From: Asaia lannensis NBRC 102526
GTDB lineage: Bacteria; Pseudomonadota; Alphaproteobacteria; Acetobacterales; Acetobacteraceae
DNA length: 64,000 nt
Direction of reading: 5' to 3'
Assembly (NCBI RefSeq): GCF_024054035.1
Contig: NZ_JAMXQU010000009.1
Coordinates: 1 to 64,000, forward strand
Each line of letters opens with the position of its first letter. The stretch's first letter is position 1. A program made the position numbers and the translations under genes. The notes beneath the pieces were generated by a model. The model was not told the origin of the DNA. It saw nothing but the letters and a program-made list of their open reading frames with translations, and searched no databases. This document shows, one piece after another, positions 18,895 to 27,847 of this stretch.

Positions 18895-18923
18895 ATGACT
18901 CCGACATGACACTTTTATGACAC
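18895..18923 (-). promoter_or_regulatory. Three-repeat Pho box of the porin
   Basis: On the plus strand ATGACTC (18895), ATGACAC (18906) and ATGACAC (18917) recur every 11 bp. Read on the minus strand they are two copies of GTGTCAT and one of GAGTCAT, matching PhoB half-sites (CTGTCAT). The spacer between the two perfect copies is AAAA. The distance to the start codon is about 80 bp. Confidence 0.9.
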
Positions 18924-19265
18924 GGCGCCTAACATACTGATTTATAATAGTTCTCAGAATGTGAACCTTGTCGTTGCATGAACGCTGTCTGACAAAGTAT
19001 GAGCAAATGTGGTTTTCGCGACACAGCTGCCCTCACAGGTCATGCCCGATCCATCGGCATCGGTCTGTCAGCCTGTGTCGGGGCAACACCCATTCATCGG
19101 ACGAATTCGCGCACAAGCCTGGTACATGACGTCGAGGCAGGCATTGTTGCGGCGTAGGCCGCATTGAGATGACGAAACAGATCCGTCTTATCCTTGGGCA
19201 TACGAGCGGCCCCGAGACCCTTGGCTCCATGCTCTCATGGCAACCCGGCGCCCGGAACTAATGAC

Positions 19266-19307
19266 CTGTTGCCATCACCCCTGCGGTACAGGGATCGATG
19301 GCAACAG
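19266..19307 (-). terminator. Hairpin after the SDR gene
   Basis: The 11-base arms CTGTTGCCATC and GATGGCAACAG are exact complements, with an inner CCCTG/CAGGG stem. It lies 18 bp beyond the SDR stop. There is no T run, so termination is likely but not certain. Confidence 0.6.
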
Positions 19308-19324
19308 AGAGATATCAGGGAAGA

Positions 19325-20104
19325 CTAAAGGATCGTGTAGCCACCATCGATCAGGAGGTCCGCGCCGTTGATCATCGCCGCACCGGAAGAGGCAAGGAAA
19401 ACCGCTGCGGCGGCGATTTCCTCAGGAATGGCGAAACGACCCGCCGGGATACGCTTGATGGCGGCTTCGCCTTTTTCACCGGCCCAGGCCTTCTTTCCCA
19501 GTTCGGTCAAGACAACCGTGGGGGAAATCGTGTTGACGGTGATCCCATATTTCCCCCATTCGGCAGCGAAGGTCTTGGACATGCCGATAACGCCGAATTT
19601 TGACGCACAATAGGCGACATGCTCTTCAATCGCGACCGTACCGGCCTGGGATGCGAGATTGATGATCCGCCCGCCCTTGCCTGCTCTGATCATCGCCTGA
19701 CCGACAGTCTGGGTAACAAGGAAGCTTCCCTTGAGATTAATGGCAATCGTCTTGTCCCAGTAATCGAGGGGCAAGGTTTCAGCCGATGCCAGGAACACCA
19801 CACCGGCACAGTTTACGAGAATATCGATCTGTCCGAACCGGGCCAGCACGTCAGACACCATGCCATGCACGGAATCAGGGCTGGATACGTCGCATGAAAA
19901 TGGCTTTGCTGCCTCACCGAGCTCTTTGGCTTTCGCTGCGGCATTGTCCTGATTGACATCGACAACGGCAACCTTGGCGCCCTTACGAACGAAGGCAGCC
20001 GCAATCGCCGCGCCGATACCGGATGCGCCGCCTGTGACAAGCGCCGTCTTACCCTTCAGGGAAAAATCGATATCGACATCCGCCGCTGAGAAATTCATGT
20101 TCAT
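19325..20104 (-). CDS. SDR-family NAD(P)-dependent dehydrogenase
   Basis: 259 residues with the full classical SDR set. These are the TGGASGIG nucleotide loop (about residue 24), the acidic end of strand 2 in VVDVN suggesting NAD+ preference, NCAG at about 97, a catalytic Ser in NLASQ, and YCASK. The sequence resembles the polyol/sugar-alcohol branch that includes GolD (D-threitol dehydrogenase) and gluconate 5-dehydrogenase. In acetic acid bacteria such cytosolic enzymes oxidise polyols or reduce ketoses. It is monocistronic; nothing nearby names the substrate. Confidence 0.9.
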   Translation of the reverse strand: MNMNFSAADVDIDFSLKGKTALVTGGASGIGAAIAAAFVRKGAKVAVVDVNQDNAAAKAKELGEAAKPFSCDVSSPDSVHGMVSDVLARFGQIDILVNCAGVVFLASAETLPLDYWDKTIAINLKGSFLVTQTVGQAMIRAGKGGRIINLASQAGTVAIEEHVAYCASKFGVIGMSKTFAAEWGKYGITVNTISPTVVLTELGKKAWAGEKGEAAIKRIPAGRFAIPEEIAAAAVFLASSGAAMINGADLLIDGGYTIL

Positions 20105-20679
20105 GATCAGTCCCTCTGTGATCTATCACATAAACCTTATGATAATTGTGCTGTGCGGGTAAGCGTATTCGAAACGCGATCACGGAGAGTTTAGTGTTGC
20201 ATGATAGTAAATAAACGCTGTCTCTCAATGTTTTGTAATAACCTGTCGACCGTTGATCGCCAGCTTTCCGGTTGCACTGAAACGAGTGTCCTCGCTGACA
20301 TGAATGATTTCATGAGGCCTTTGCGATGATCACTTCATCACAGGATCGGCGCATTTCTGGATAAATCCAGATCAATTGTTCTCATACCGTAATATTACAG
20401 CCTAGTTGGGCCGTATCACGAAAACAGACAAGCTCAGGTTAATTGCCGGCAAGGGCCTGTGTGCAAAAAGACGGATTACGATGGCAAGCACAATCAATTG
20501 ATATCGTCACAAATGCGTCGGCAAAGACTGTCCATGCCTGAAAATCCCAGACTGAACAGAAGGCAACAATATTTTGTAAAGACCGGGGTTATTGACAAAA
20601 CCATACGGTATTCGTCGTAATCTTTGCATATCCGTATCGTTCTCGTGTTTTCGCGGATAAGCAGACAGGTGTTAAGGAT
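20105..20679. other. Divergent promoter region of SDR and eut genes
   Basis: No gene is seen. It is AT-richer than its surroundings. It carries a good -35 for eutB (listed separately). No regulator gene for ethanolamine use lies next to it. Confidence 0.5.
20592..20621 (+). promoter_or_regulatory. Candidate promoter of the eut operon
   Basis: A perfect -35 (TTGACA, 20592-20597) and a 4/6 -10 (CGTAAT, 20616-20621) are separated by 18 bp. The eutB start is 58 bp further on. Confidence 0.55.
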
Positions 20680-22071
20680 TTGGCCTACAGCGCAACACTC
20701 GCCGGACAGCGTTTTGTCTTTCGGGATCTGAAGCATGTCATGGCTTGCGCGTCTCCCCTGCGTTCGGGAGATGCACTGGCTGGGCTCGCGGCCTCGAACG
20801 CGACGGAACGTGTGGCAGCCCGGCTGGCTCTCGCTGACCTGCCCCTTGGCCTTTTTCTCTCGGAATCCCTTATCCCTTACGAACAGGACGACGTCACACG
20901 TCTTATCGTGGACACGCATGATCCGAAGGCCTTTGCGCCGCTTGCCTCCATGACTGTCGGGGCTTTTCGGGACCGTCTTTTATCTCACGACGCAGATACT
21001 GTCTGGCTGGCATCGATCGCGCCGGGCGTAACGCCCGAAATGGCTGCAGCGGTCAGCAAGATCATGCGCAATCAGGATCTGATCGCGGTTTCACGCAAGA
21101 TCGAGGTCGTCACCCGCTTTCGCAATACCATCGGGCAGAAAGGCGTGCTGGCTTCGCGGCTGCAGCCCAATCACCCGACGGACGATCTGAAAGGCATCGC
21201 CATATCGACGCTCGATGGCCTTCTCTACGGATGTGGTGACGCTGTGATCGGCATCAACCCGGCCACGGATAATGTCGAAACAGGCAGGGCCTTGCTCGAC
21301 ATGCTCGATACGCTGCGCAGCGATTACGACATACCGACCCAGAGCTGCGTTCTGACTCACGTCACCAATACGATAGAAATCATCAATCGGGGCGGCCCGG
21401 TCGATCTGGTATTCCAGTCGATTGCGGGCACGCAGAAAGCCAATGAGGGGTTCGGCGTGACGCTCGATATCCTTTCCGAGGCCCATGATGCGGCCCAGAG
21501 CCTCCGACGCGGAACGATCGGCGATAATGTGATGTATTTCGAGACAGGTCAGGGTGCTGCCCTGTCGGCCGATGCGCATCACGGTGTCGATCAGCAGACA
21601 GTCGAAGCGCGGGCCTATGCAGTGGCACGCGCCTACAGACCGCTTCTGGTCAACACTGTGGTCGGCTTTATCGGCCCTGAATACCTTTATGACGGCAAAC
21701 AGATCATCCGCGCCGGGCTGGAAGATCATTTCTGCGCCAAGCTTCTTGGCGTGCCTATGGGCTGCGATGTCTGTTACACCAATCACGCGGAAGCCGATCA
21801 GGACGATATGGACGCCCTGATGCTCCTTCTTGGCACGGCGGGAGCGACTTTTCTCATCGGCGTCCCCGGCGCCGATGATGTGATGCTCAATTATCAGAGC
21901 CTTGCATTCAACGACATTCTCACGACGCGCTCGCTTCTGGGCCTGAAACCTGCCCCGGAATTCGCCCAGTGGCTGGAGCGTATGGGGCTTTACGACCAGG
22001 CCAGCGCGCGCGCGCTAACCCCGCCATTGGCGCAGACCAGACTGGCAACAATGATCGGATGGCAGTCGTGA
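20680..22071 (+). CDS. eutB: Ethanolamine ammonia-lyase large subunit
   Basis: 463 residues. The TTG start is chosen because AAGGA lies just before it and the N terminus then matches the family (short lead into the RSGDALAGLAA segment). EutB forms the TIM barrel that binds ethanolamine and, with EutC, adenosylcobalamin, and splits ethanolamine into acetaldehyde and ammonia. Conserved blocks seen are YGCGDAVIGINP, the QSCVLTHVTN region and FETGQGAALSADAHHG. The length is normal. The stop overlaps the start of eutC. No microcompartment shell genes are present, as in many Proteobacteria. Confidence 0.96.
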   Translation: MAYSATLAGQRFVFRDLKHVMACASPLRSGDALAGLAASNATERVAARLALADLPLGLFLSESLIPYEQDDVTRLIVDTHDPKAFAPLASMTVGAFRDRLLSHDADTVWLASIAPGVTPEMAAAVSKIMRNQDLIAVSRKIEVVTRFRNTIGQKGVLASRLQPNHPTDDLKGIAISTLDGLLYGCGDAVIGINPATDNVETGRALLDMLDTLRSDYDIPTQSCVLTHVTNTIEIINRGGPVDLVFQSIAGTQKANEGFGVTLDILSEAHDAAQSLRRGTIGDNVMYFETGQGAALSADAHHGVDQQTVEARAYAVARAYRPLLVNTVVGFIGPEYLYDGKQIIRAGLEDHFCAKLLGVPMGCDVCYTNHAEADQDDMDALMLLLGTAGATFLIGVPGADDVMLNYQSLAFNDILTTRSLLGLKPAPEFAQWLERMGLYDQASARALTPPLAQTRLATMIGWQS

Positions 22072-22889
22072 AGTCGCATGATCGCGCTAACCATGATATT
22101 GCGCCGTCGAGCCCGGTCGCCCCGAGCCCCTGGGACAGACTTCGTCAGGCCACCCGCGCCCGTGTCGGACTTGGCCGTACAGGCGATACGCAGATCACGC
22201 GAGATGTGCTGCGGTTTCAGGCAGCTCACGCGCGCGCGCGCGATGCTGTTCATGATCCGCTGGATATGGACGCAATCACTGAGGCCTTATCGCCAGAGCA
22301 GGCGCATATCGTGCGCAGTGCCGCGATGGATCGGGAAACCTATCTGAGACGTCCCGATCTCGGTCGACAATTATCGGATGAGAGTCGGAAGAGCCTCCCT
22401 CCAGGTGAGTGGGACCTTGCCTTCGTCATGGCTGACGGTTTGTCTGCCCGTGCGGTTGCAGCCCATGGACCGGCCTTATATCACGCCTGCCGGTCGCGGC
22501 TTTCCAACTGGCGCATTGCACCTCCCGTGATTGCGCTTCAGGGCCGTGTCGCAATCGGTGACGATATTGCCGTTGCACTGAATACGCGGATGGTTGCGGT
22601 GCTTATAGGTGAAAGACCCGGCCTGTCCGTTCCTGACAGTATGGGCGTGTATTTCACTTATGCCCCATATCGGGGCTGCCCCGACTCACGTCGCAACTGC
22701 CTGTCGAATATTCACGCCCACGGCCTGAGCATCGAGGAGGCCAGCAGTAAACTGACCTGGTTGATGCGCGAAGCATCCCGTCTCGGCCTGAGCGGTGTAG
22801 ACCTCAAGGAGCGTGCTCCGGATGGCGCTTTATCGACCACATCGCAAGCGCCTCTCCTCACTGACAAGCAACAAGAAGGAACGCCATGA
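22059..22889 (+). CDS. eutC: Ethanolamine ammonia-lyase small subunit
   Basis: 276 residues from ATG 22059; a GTG at 22068 overlapping the eutB stop is an alternative. The N terminus WDRLRQATRARVGLGRTGD and the C-terminal block MGVYFTYAPYRGCPDSRRNC are typical of EutC, which completes the cobalamin site. It overlaps eutB upstream and the permease downstream (ATGA), so the three are coupled. Confidence 0.95.
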   Translation: MAVVKSHDRANHDIAPSSPVAPSPWDRLRQATRARVGLGRTGDTQITRDVLRFQAAHARARDAVHDPLDMDAITEALSPEQAHIVRSAAMDRETYLRRPDLGRQLSDESRKSLPPGEWDLAFVMADGLSARAVAAHGPALYHACRSRLSNWRIAPPVIALQGRVAIGDDIAVALNTRMVAVLIGERPGLSVPDSMGVYFTYAPYRGCPDSRRNCLSNIHAHGLSIEEASSKLTWLMREASRLGLSGVDLKERAPDGALSTTSQAPLLTDKQQEGTP

Positions 22890-24247
22890 GCACGCCCCCC
22901 GCACAGCTGGACAAGAAACTCAGTGCTTTTCACCTGTGGGGTATCGCAGTCGGCCTCGTCATATCGGGCGAGTATTTCGGCTGGAGCTATGGCTGGGCCA
23001 CGGCTGGAACGCTCGGTTTCCTCGGGGCCACCGTTTTCGTTGCGATCATGTATACGGCGTTTATTTTCAGCTTTACCGAGCTCACCTGCGCCATCCCCCA
23101 TGCAGGCGGTCCATTCGCCTATGCAGAGCGGGCGCTGGGGCGTCTGGGAGGGACCGTCGCCGGTCTGGCCACGCTGGTCGAGTTCATTTTTGCGCCTCCT
23201 GCCATCGCACTCGCCATCGGTGCCTATCTCAACGTGCAGTTCCCGGGCCTACCTCCGAAAGCAGCCGCTACGGGTGCCTATCTCGTTTTCATGACGCTTA
23301 ATATCGTGGGGGTTCATATCGCCGCGACATTCGAGCTTTTCGTAACCATCGCCGCCATCGTCGAACTGCTCGTCTTCATGGCTGTCGTCGCGCCATCATT
23401 CTCCTGGGCGAATTTCACTATGGACGGATGGGGTTCTGCGCCGCATTTCGGCATGACGGCGCTCGGCGGCATGTTTGCCGCTATTCCCTTTGCGATCTGG
23501 TTTTTCCTTGCCATCGAGGGGGTTGCCATGGCCGCCGAGGAAGCACGCTCGCCCAGACGGTCCATCCCTCTGGCCTACATGGCGGGCGTTCTGACGCTCG
23601 TATCGCTTGCTTTCGGGGTCATGATTTTTGCTGGTGGTTCGGGAGACTGGAAAGCACTTGCCAATCTGAACGACCCGTTGCCGCAGGCGATGAAACGTGT
23701 CGTCGGTGCGGGTAGCCCTTGGCTATCGATGCTTGTCTGGCTCGGTCTGTTCGGCCTCGTCGCCTCGCTGCACGGCATTATCATGGGTTTCGGTCGTCAG
23801 ATCTTTGCGCTTGCCCGTGCCGGTATTCTGCCGGCGGCGCTGGGCAAGCTTCACCCGCGTTTTCATACACCCCACCTCGCCACGATCGCGGGGAGCGTTA
23901 TCGGCATTATCGCGATCTACGCCGATGATGTCATTTCGATCGGTGGGCAACCCCTGACTGCAACCCTCGTCACGCTGTCGGTCTTCGGGGCCCTGACGAT
24001 GTATGGCCTGAGCATGGTCAGCCTTTTCGCTCTTCGTCGGAAAGAGCCAGGACTGGAACGCAGCTACAGGGCACCGTTCTATCCCGTTCTACCAGCCATT
24101 GCGCTTTTCGGTGCCGCAGTCAGCCTCGTTGCGGTATCGTATTATAATTTTATATTGTTTCTGTTCTATCTGTGTTCGCTGTTCGTTATTGTATGTATTT
24201 GCAGTTATTCTGTAAAGTTTAATGGAGCAAATAATAAAAACCATTAA
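22886..24247 (+). CDS. eat: Ethanolamine permease (APC superfamily)
   Basis: 453 residues with about 12 membrane spans. The first helix region (GIAVGLVISGEYFGWSYGW) and the TELTCAIPHAGGPFAYAERALG segment are typical of the ethanolamine permease branch of APC amino-acid transporters. Coupling to eutBC supports the substrate. The last 40 or so codons are strikingly AT-rich and end in a polar tail (KFNGANNKNH), unlike the rest of the gene, which suggests a recombined 3' end. Confidence 0.92.
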   Translation: MSTPPAQLDKKLSAFHLWGIAVGLVISGEYFGWSYGWATAGTLGFLGATVFVAIMYTAFIFSFTELTCAIPHAGGPFAYAERALGRLGGTVAGLATLVEFIFAPPAIALAIGAYLNVQFPGLPPKAAATGAYLVFMTLNIVGVHIAATFELFVTIAAIVELLVFMAVVAPSFSWANFTMDGWGSAPHFGMTALGGMFAAIPFAIWFFLAIEGVAMAAEEARSPRRSIPLAYMAGVLTLVSLAFGVMIFAGGSGDWKALANLNDPLPQAMKRVVGAGSPWLSMLVWLGLFGLVASLHGIIMGFGRQIFALARAGILPAALGKLHPRFHTPHLATIAGSVIGIIAIYADDVISIGGQPLTATLVTLSVFGALTMYGLSMVSLFALRRKEPGLERSYRAPFYPVLPAIALFGAAVSLVAVSYYNFILFLFYLCSLFVIVCICSYSVKFNGANNKNH

Positions 24248-24262
24248 TTATGGAATAACAAT

Positions 24263-25765
24263 ATGGTCAAAGTGCCCAATCCAAAAACTTCCGCAAAAGC
24301 AGGTATTCTCGCGGGTGGGGCACTTCTGATACTTTGCAGTAATGCGTCGCACGCCGAGACACAGAATACCAGCGATGCCCAGAGCACCAGCAATACCCAG
24401 GCAGCCCAATCCAGACCGTCGCGTATGCAGGATATCCAGAACGGTACCGGTCCGGTGTCGGATTATCTGGGGTCGGCACCCGACCCCTATGCCGAAAGCG
24501 CCCCCCCGGCCCGGCATCAGGGCAATCTCTTCAAACCTGAAAAGGGACATCCCCCCGGATACTGGAACGGGCTCGAAGCGCATCTGACCGTCGAGGGCGG
24601 TATTGCCGGCAATCCATGGACAAAATCGGGACGAAACTTCGGCCAGTTTTATACGGATCGCGCCAATACGGTCACGCTGAACCAGATCATGGGATCTGTC
24701 TCCCATCCTGTCACGGCCATAGGCGCGGGTTACGGTCTGGGTTTTGTCGCCGAGGTCATGTACGGATCGGACGCACGCTTCGACCCGACTATCGGCATGG
24801 CGGACAAGGCACTTACCGGTCTGTACCAGTTTGCGCCCACACAGGCGCATATCGATCTGCATACACCCTGGATCGTGCCACGCGGTGTCGATTTTCAGTT
24901 GGGCCAGATCTACGGTCTGATGGGTGCGGAAGGCACACCTGCCATGGCGCGCCCGTTCTATACCTTCAATTACGCGTCCGACTATATCGTCCCTTTCGAG
25001 ACTGTAGGCATTCTTTCAACAACCCATCTGACCGGACATCTCGACTGGATAATGGGTATCGATGCCGGAAACTCCACGACGTTCGGCGGCGCTGGCAATA
25101 ACAGCCGTCCCAAAGGATATGTGGGTTTTGCTTTCGCCCATCTGATGCACGGAAAACTGGATGGTCATGCCATCGCGCATCTTGGGCCGCAGGGCAATAA
25201 CGGTTTGCCCAGAACGTCGCCCGATGGCTGGACGAGCGCTGGTATCGGCAAGGCCGCGAACGGGAAGATGCTCTATAACGGCGATATCCTGCTCACCTAT
25301 CATTTCAACGACAAACTGGCCGCGACGCTCAACGGCACCTATCTGCATGACGATATCACGCGCAACGACACCTATGGTGTCACGAGCTATCTGGCCTGGG
25401 ACATCAATCCATCGCTGCGGCTCAATCTGCGTGGAGAGATTTTCCGCGACAATACCGGCGCCATGATCGCCGCCTATGTCAGCACGACCTCGTATACCGA
25501 TATGCTGCGTAACGCGCCCTATCCCTATTACACGGCGCTCCCGACCACCTACGGTGCCCTTACCGCAGGCTTGACCTACACACCGGATTTCGTGAACCGC
25601 CATCTCAAGCTCGGCAAATTCGTGTTTCGACCCGAGATACGCCTCGACAAGTCTCTTAACGGCACAAAACCTTTCAACAGGGCTGCCACGGTCGAAGATC
25701 CCGTTGTTCGGAACGGCACTAGCAATATGCTCTGGTTCTCATGCGATGCAATCTGGACATTCTGA
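24263..25765 (+). CDS. BBP2-family outer-membrane beta-barrel porin
   Basis: 500 residues. The signal peptide ends at ASHAE; a long Ser/Asn/Gln linker follows, then a barrel with the BBP2 (OmpL-like, putative porin-2) pattern. It has an LTVEGGIAGNP opening strand, an FQLGQIYGLMGAEG block and an AIWTF ending with C-terminal Phe. It starts 15 bp after the permease and is therefore in the eut operon, which suggests it passes ethanolamine or its precursor across the outer membrane. That role is inference. Confidence 0.82.
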   Translation: MVKVPNPKTSAKAGILAGGALLILCSNASHAETQNTSDAQSTSNTQAAQSRPSRMQDIQNGTGPVSDYLGSAPDPYAESAPPARHQGNLFKPEKGHPPGYWNGLEAHLTVEGGIAGNPWTKSGRNFGQFYTDRANTVTLNQIMGSVSHPVTAIGAGYGLGFVAEVMYGSDARFDPTIGMADKALTGLYQFAPTQAHIDLHTPWIVPRGVDFQLGQIYGLMGAEGTPAMARPFYTFNYASDYIVPFETVGILSTTHLTGHLDWIMGIDAGNSTTFGGAGNNSRPKGYVGFAFAHLMHGKLDGHAIAHLGPQGNNGLPRTSPDGWTSAGIGKAANGKMLYNGDILLTYHFNDKLAATLNGTYLHDDITRNDTYGVTSYLAWDINPSLRLNLRGEIFRDNTGAMIAAYVSTTSYTDMLRNAPYPYYTALPTTYGALTAGLTYTPDFVNRHLKLGKFVFRPEIRLDKSLNGTKPFNRAATVEDPVVRNGTSNMLWFSCDAIWTF

Positions 25766-25802
25766 GCACGGTCGCACAGAAGCAGCCATAGTGATGGCAT
25801 GC

Positions 25803-25821
25803 CCTCCCCGATGCGGGGAGG
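25803..25821. terminator. Hairpin between convergent operons
   Basis: The arms CCTCCCCG and CGGGGAGG surround a 3-base loop, 38 bp past the porin stop and 57 bp before the ABC permease stop. There is no T run on either strand, so it may only block read-through weakly. Confidence 0.5.
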
Positions 25822-25877
25822 AACCGCCGTGAGTCAGATCGTTCACCCTGCTCTGCGGTTCGGGGAACCCCGTCGTT

Positions 25878-26810
25878 TCAGCGTTCTTCGCGAAAATAGG
25901 GCGTGCCCAGAGCGGCGGGCGCGGCCATAAGGCGGCGCATGCCAGGGAAGAGGAGCGCTGGCAGGATCATGAACAGGATCGTACCGAGATAAGGCGTCAT
26001 GTTCAGTACTGCGGGGGCAATGGGCCAGCCCTGCGCCTGACCGAAGAAACTCAGCGACATGACAAGGCCGAAAAGCAATGCTGACGCTGCGGCCAGAACG
26101 GGTCGATAACCGCAGAAAATCACAAGTGCCACGGCAATCCATCCACGACCCGCGATCATCCCTTCGGACCAGACCGGCATGACCGAGAGTGTCATATCTG
26201 CTCCGGCAAGCCCTGCCAGAATGCCGCCGGCGACAAGCGCGCCGAGGCGGAAACGTCTGACCGGGATACCGACGGCATCGGCCGCCGCAGGGTTTTCACC
26301 CACGGCGCGCAGGCTGAGTCCCAGTCGGGTGCGGAAAAGCACCACATGACACAGAAGCGGGACCAGGCCAAAGGCAAGGTAAACGAACGGGCTCTGCGAA
26401 AACAGCGGACCAATAACAGGAATGGAGACAAGACCGGGTATCGACCAGTTTCCGAAAACTACAGCGACCGGCAACCCTGCCACGGTATGCCCCAGCACGG
26501 CACTCAACCCAAGCCCCAGAAAGGTGAGTGCTACGCCGCAGAGGGTCTGGTTCGCCGCCCCGTTGACTGTCGCCAGACCCAGGACGAACGAGCCGAAACC
26601 TCCGACACCCATGGCCGCGAGAGCCCCGATCCAGGGAGACATCGATGCATCTGCGGCAAGGGCAGCAACCACAGCACCGAGCGCCATCAACCCTTCCACG
26701 CCCAGATTGATCACGCCTGAGCGCTCGGCGATGACCTCCCCCTGTGCGGCCAGGGCAAGAATGCTGCCATAAGCCAGAGCATGAAGGAAAAGCGGTATCC
26801 AGACGCTCAT
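25878..26810 (-). CDS. ABC transporter permease of BMP/nucleoside type (second subunit)
   Basis: 310 residues, about 8-10 membrane spans, with the opening VIAERSGVINLGVEGLMALGA that marks the NupQ/RnsD branch of the branched-chain-type permeases. It starts within the last codons of the upstream permease (4-bp overlap). With the other permease it forms the channel of a purine-nucleoside importer. It is the last gene of the minus-strand purine operon. Confidence 0.9.
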   Translation of the reverse strand: MSVWIPLFLHALAYGSILALAAQGEVIAERSGVINLGVEGLMALGAVVAALAADASMSPWIGALAAMGVGGFGSFVLGLATVNGAANQTLCGVALTFLGLGLSAVLGHTVAGLPVAVVFGNWSIPGLVSIPVIGPLFSQSPFVYLAFGLVPLLCHVVLFRTRLGLSLRAVGENPAAADAVGIPVRRFRLGALVAGGILAGLAGADMTLSVMPVWSEGMIAGRGWIAVALVIFCGYRPVLAAASALLFGLVMSLSFFGQAQGWPIAPAVLNMTPYLGTILFMILPALLFPGMRRLMAAPAALGTPYFREER

Positions 26811-27847
26811 TTTGCGGTCTCCAGCCGGACATAGGCGGACAACTCATCGCTGACTGCAATGGCGAAAACCAGAAGTCCGGTAATGGCCAGCACGGATGAG
26901 GCGCTGACCTGCAGGGTCTGCAGAACGATGCCTGTGTTCAGGATCACGGCCATCAGGAAAGCAGCCGGAATAAGGGCCAGAGCCGAATGGCGCGCAAGAA
27001 GGGCAACAACGATACCCAGATAGCCATAACCATGGGCAAGACCGCCCTGCAGGCGATGCACCGTACCGAGCACTTCCATCATACCGCCCAACCCGGCGAG
27101 TGCACCTGATGCAAGGAGCGCCACAAAAAGACGCGGTGCGACCGATATGCCAGCATAATGTGCGGCCTCGGGATTAGAGCCGCAAAGCCGCAATTCATAG
27201 CCGAACCGGCTGCGCCCGAGCGTCAGGCCGAGCGCAACAACCAGGGCGATCGCAAACGGGCCTCCCCAGTGCACGACACCGTAGATAACGGGAATCGCCA
27301 GTGCGATGCGCTGACTTGATACCTGCGCATCGGTCACATGATCGGCCCAGGGGCCGGTGACGAGATAATAGACCATGAACGATGCGATGAAGTTCAGTAG
27401 CAGGGTCGTGATGATCTCGCTGACGCCCAGCCAGGCGCGCCCGGCTGCCGGAACGGCACTCCAGAGTGCGCCTGCAACGAGACTGGCGAGGCCGGCAAGA
27501 GGCAGCGCCACAAAAGCCGGTAAGGGCAGAAAAAGCCCGACGGCTGCAGCAGCCGTGGCACCGGCCAGAAACTGTCCTTCCGCGCCGATGTTCCAGAGCC
27601 CTGCACGCAGGCCGAGCCAGACGGCGCCACCGGTCATCAGCAGGGGTGTCATGTAAAGCGCGAGATTTTCCAGACCGAATACCGTGCCGAATGTCGATGT
27701 TATGACAAGGCGAAGCACTTCACCCAGCGGCAGGCCGAGCATGATCAGCACGAAAGCCAGAACAAGACATACGAAGCAGAGTGCCAGAGCCCGCCCGGCA
27801 AGAATGCGGTGTGCGGGAACGACGGCGAGACGGATCCTGCGGCTCAT
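26807..27847 (-). CDS. ABC transporter permease of BMP/nucleoside type (first subunit)
   Basis: 346 residues, about 10 spans. The segments LWNIGAEGQFLAGA and ELRLCGSNPEAAHYAGI are the conserved coupling and core motifs of the NupP/RnsC permeases. It overlaps its neighbours by 4 bp on both sides, which points to a single polycistronic message with the ATPase and the second permease. Confidence 0.9.
   Translation of the reverse strand: MSRRIRLAVVPAHRILAGRALALCFVCLVLAFVLIMLGLPLGEVLRLVITSTFGTVFGLENLALYMTPLLMTGGAVWLGLRAGLWNIGAEGQFLAGATAAAAVGLFLPLPAFVALPLAGLASLVAGALWSAVPAAGRAWLGVSEIITTLLLNFIASFMVYYLVTGPWADHVTDAQVSSQRIALAIPVIYGVVHWGGPFAIALVVALGLTLGRSRFGYELRLCGSNPEAAHYAGISVAPRLFVALLASGALAGLGGMMEVLGTVHRLQGGLAHGYGYLGIVVALLARHSALALIPAAFLMAVILNTGIVLQTLQVSASSVLAITGLLVFAIAVSDELSAYVRLETAK

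Larger units (their letters stand above)
18816..19324. other. Intergenic region with porin promoter
   Basis: The left 110 bp carries the Pho box and leader of the porin. The rest, up to the end of the SDR gene, shows no convincing gene apart from the hairpin at 19266-19307. Confidence 0.5.
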
